Assembly (NCBI GenBank): GCA_050485745.1
Contig: JBJHBY010000203.1
Coordinates: forward strand, 1 to 6,534
Direction: 5' to 3'
DNA length: 6,534 bases
DNA from: JBJHBY01 sp050485745
Lineage (GTDB): Bacteria > Pseudomonadota > Gammaproteobacteria > Pseudomonadales > CAMLJR01
In this document: piece after piece, positions 5,262 to 6,534 of the stretch
Position numbering within the stretch: position 1 is the first letter of the stretch
Layout of the letters: each line of letters begins with the position of its first letter
Notes under the pieces: model-generated
Databases searched by the model: none
Told to the model about the DNA's origin: nothing
What the model saw: the letters and a program-made list of their open reading frames with translations, nothing else
Translations under genes and position numbers: made by a program

Positions 5262-6365
5262 TCAGCGCCGGTCCTTGAGCCAGAGCTGGCTGAACCAGAA
5301 GAAACGCCCGTCCGGCCCCGGTGCGGTACAGTTGTAACGGCTGCGCCCAGCCGGCATGCTTCCTTCGGCCCGCACCTCAACCTCCCGCCGCTCGCGATCC
5401 AGCCATGCTATGCGGGTACCGTGACGCCCGGCAAAACAGTTGAACTGGTCGAGATTCGCTGCCGTCTCATCGAATCGCAACCGCAGCAGGGGTGGATTCT
5501 CCCTATCCACTGCTGTTGGATCACGGGGCTCCACCTCAAGAGTGGGAAAGGGCCGACTTCTTACCCGTTGACGGAAATCCGCCATATCGCCATAGGCCTC
5601 CGCCATGGCGAAGCGCGGCAGGGCCAGGAGATCGGAGTAATGGCCGACCGGCCCGGAGTGTTGGCCAAAGGCAACAAAGCCCAACTCCTTGACCAGCTGA
5701 CGCAGCGCCTCGTCATACTCTCCATAGGGGTAGGCGAACAATGCGGGCTGATCCGGCACCGCCTCCCCCAGTTCCTCGCGCAGGCGGCGCTCGGCCTGCT
5801 CGATATCCTCGCGCACGCGCGCGCGCCACCGGGACTCGCTTTCCTCCTCCTTGCGCGTTACCAGGAAATCATGGGTCGCTGAATGGTTGGCAAAGGTCGC
5901 CCCGGTTTCCGCCATTCTGCGCATCTGCTCCCAGGTCATGTAGTCGCCCGAGCGCTGGTCGTGGGCATCGCTATTGGCAAACACCGTGTAGGGCCAGCCG
6001 CGCTCGCGCAGCCGGGGGAACGCCTCCTCGTAGACCGACCTGTAGGCGTCATCGATGGTGATGGCAACGACTCGATCCGGGAAGGCCCTGCCCGCCTGCA
6101 GATACTGTACAACCCGCTCCAGAGGCCAGACCCGGTAGTCTTCCCGTGCCAGATAGTCCAGGTGCTGCTCGAATTGCGAGAGGCGAATATTCGTGGATGG
6201 ATACTGATCCTCACCAAAGCGGTGATACATCAGCACAACCGCGCCACTGCGCTCGTGATCTGCCTGCGGCGACGGTTCAACGACCGCTGTCTCCTGCTGC
6301 TCACCACAGGCAGCCAGTGCGATAAATGCCAGAAACAGGCCCAGCCAGCGGCGCAATGGAAACAT
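5262..6365 (-). CDS. NodB-type polysaccharide deacetylase lipoprotein
   Basis: A 367-residue predicted lipoprotein that should remove N-acetyl groups from a GlcNAc-type polysaccharide. The signal peptide (1-19) is basic then hydrophobic and ends in the lipobox LAAC with Cys20. Position +2 is Gly rather than Asp, which favours outer-membrane sorting. The NodB domain starts with VVLMYHRFG (43-51). Its motif 1 is TIDDA (103-107), where Asp105/Asp106 are catalytic and metal-binding but the usual final Gly is Ala. Motif 2 is HSATH (161-165), supplying the two metal-binding histidines, and motif 3 is AYPYGEYD (211-218). Residues from about 262 on form an extra domain with Cys310 and Cys346 that could be disulfide-linked; I do not recognise it. 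The start ATG at 6365 has GGGAG 9 bases upstream. The gene lies just downstream of an rRNA operon terminator and converges on the glucosaminidase gene. The native polymer (peptidoglycan, exopolysaccharide or chitin) cannot be told from the sequence. Confidence 0.92.
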   Translation of the reverse strand: MFPLRRWLGLFLAFIALAACGEQQETAVVEPSPQADHERSGAVVLMYHRFGEDQYPSTNIRLSQFEQHLDYLAREDYRVWPLERVVQYLQAGRAFPDRVVAITIDDAYRSVYEEAFPRLRERGWPYTVFANSDAHDQRSGDYMTWEQMRRMAETGATFANHSATHDFLVTRKEEESESRWRARVREDIEQAERRLREELGEAVPDQPALFAYPYGEYDEALRQLVKELGFVAFGQHSGPVGHYSDLLALPRFAMAEAYGDMADFRQRVRSRPFPTLEVEPRDPTAVDRENPPLLRLRFDETAANLDQFNCFAGRHGTRIAWLDRERREVEVRAEGSMPAGRSRYNCTAPGPDGRFFWFSQLWLKDRR

Positions 6366-6458
6366 AGTCTGCTTCTCCCGATTCCCTTGATACAGAGGTA
6401 TGACGATAACAGATTGTGGTGGGTGTTGTAGGACGGGGACAGCAGATCACCACGTCCA

Positions 6459-6503
6459 AAAACAAAACCCCCAGCAGGATCACCTGCTGGGGGTTTTCTT
6501 TTT
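6459..6503 (-). terminator. Rho-independent terminator of the rRNA operon, probably bidirectional
   Basis: A perfect 15-base stem is formed by 6464-6478 and 6483-6497 (AAAACCCCCAGCAGG on the plus strand and its complement) around the loop ATCA. On the minus strand it is followed by G and TTTTT (6459-6463), right after the 5S rRNA 3' end. On the plus strand it is followed by C and TTTTT (6499-6503), so it could also stop plus-strand transcription from entering the rRNA operon. It insulates the deacetylase gene from strong rRNA transcription. Confidence 0.92.
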
Positions 6504-6505
6504 AG

Positions 6506-6534
6506 ATGCCTGGCGATGACCTACTCTCACATGG
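6506..6534 (-). rRNA. rrf: 5S ribosomal RNA, 3' end only (partial)
   Basis: On the minus strand the last 29 bases read CCATGTGAGAGTAGGTCATC then GCCAGGCAT. This is the conserved 3' arm of bacterial 5S rRNA (compare E. coli CCATGCGAGAGTAGGGAACT then GCCAGGCAT). The rest of the gene, and presumably the 23S and 16S genes, lie beyond the right edge. The mature 3' end is placed at about 6506, eight bases before the terminator stem. The GTCATCGCC variant suits Pseudomonadales-type gammaproteobacteria. Confidence 0.93.

Noticed and set aside
6403..6431. Minus-strand extended -10 (TGT followed by TATCGT) as a deacetylase promoter
   Set aside because: The hexamer matches at only four positions and the -35 region (CTACAA) at two, so I could not support it as a feature; the deacetylase promoter remains unidentified within 6366-6458.
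6416..6453. GTGGTG / CACCAC inverted repeat between the deacetylase gene and the terminator
   Set aside because: Six-base arms 26 bases apart in low-complexity GT-rich sequence; easily explained by chance.
1..6534. tRNA genes, CRISPR arrays, insertion sequences, attachment sites, toxin-antitoxin or defence genes
   Set aside because: I looked on both strands and saw no tRNA cloverleaf, spaced repeats, transposase motifs or flanking duplications; apart from the breakpoint near 86-121 the window is ordinary chromosomal gene content.

Overview
The window is high-GC bacterial DNA with closely packed genes, most likely from a gammaproteobacterium of the Pseudomonadales/Cellvibrionales type. The clues are the 3' end of the 5S rRNA at the right edge (GAGAGTAGGTCATCGCCAGG on the minus strand), a Bax-type glucosaminidase, and a NodB-type lipoprotein with a Gram-negative lipobox. 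The sequence is a draft scaffold: it holds a run of 10 Ns (2129-2138) and, in my reading, a strand-switching junction near its left edge.

Layout from left to right. (1) Positions 1 to about 106, read on the minus strand, encode a short piece of the ATP-grasp domain of phosphoenolpyruvate synthase (PpsA). It runs straight into (2), a plus-strand DUF389 membrane protein that ends at 850 and lacks its normal N-terminus. (3) A complete minus-strand DapB-like NAD(P)-dependent reductase (857-1906) converges on the DUF389 gene with a 6-base gap. (4) An intergenic control region with a dyad operator candidate, the assembly gap, and a promoter that may be split by the gap. (5) A PduO-type ATP:cob(I)alamin adenosyltransferase (2196-2744, +). 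(6) A membrane transporter-like protein of the ATP/ADP-translocase (Npt) superfamily (2901-4241, +), with a strong ribosome binding site and a possible 23-codon leader ORF that overlaps its start. (7) A Bax-like GH73 glucosaminidase with a membrane anchor and a TTG start (4350-5255, +), behind an extended -10 promoter. (8) A convergent NodB-type polysaccharide deacetylase lipoprotein (5262-6365, -). (9) A strong terminator, apparently active in both directions, and the 3' tail of a minus-strand 5S rRNA, so an rRNA operon lies to the right and reads toward this window.

How the genes relate: the glucosaminidase and deacetylase are both envelope enzymes acting on GlcNAc-containing polymers and could belong to one cell-wall or polysaccharide remodelling function, although they are on opposite strands. 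The adenosyltransferase supplies adenosylcobalamin; no cobalamin-dependent enzyme is visible here. The DapB-like reductase and the DUF389 protein have no pathway partner in view. I see no mobile element, CRISPR array, tRNA or obviously new multi-gene system. The most notable observations are the ppsA/DUF389 junction, the gap with matching flanks that may restore a promoter, the dyad upstream of the reductase, and the coupled leader ORF.
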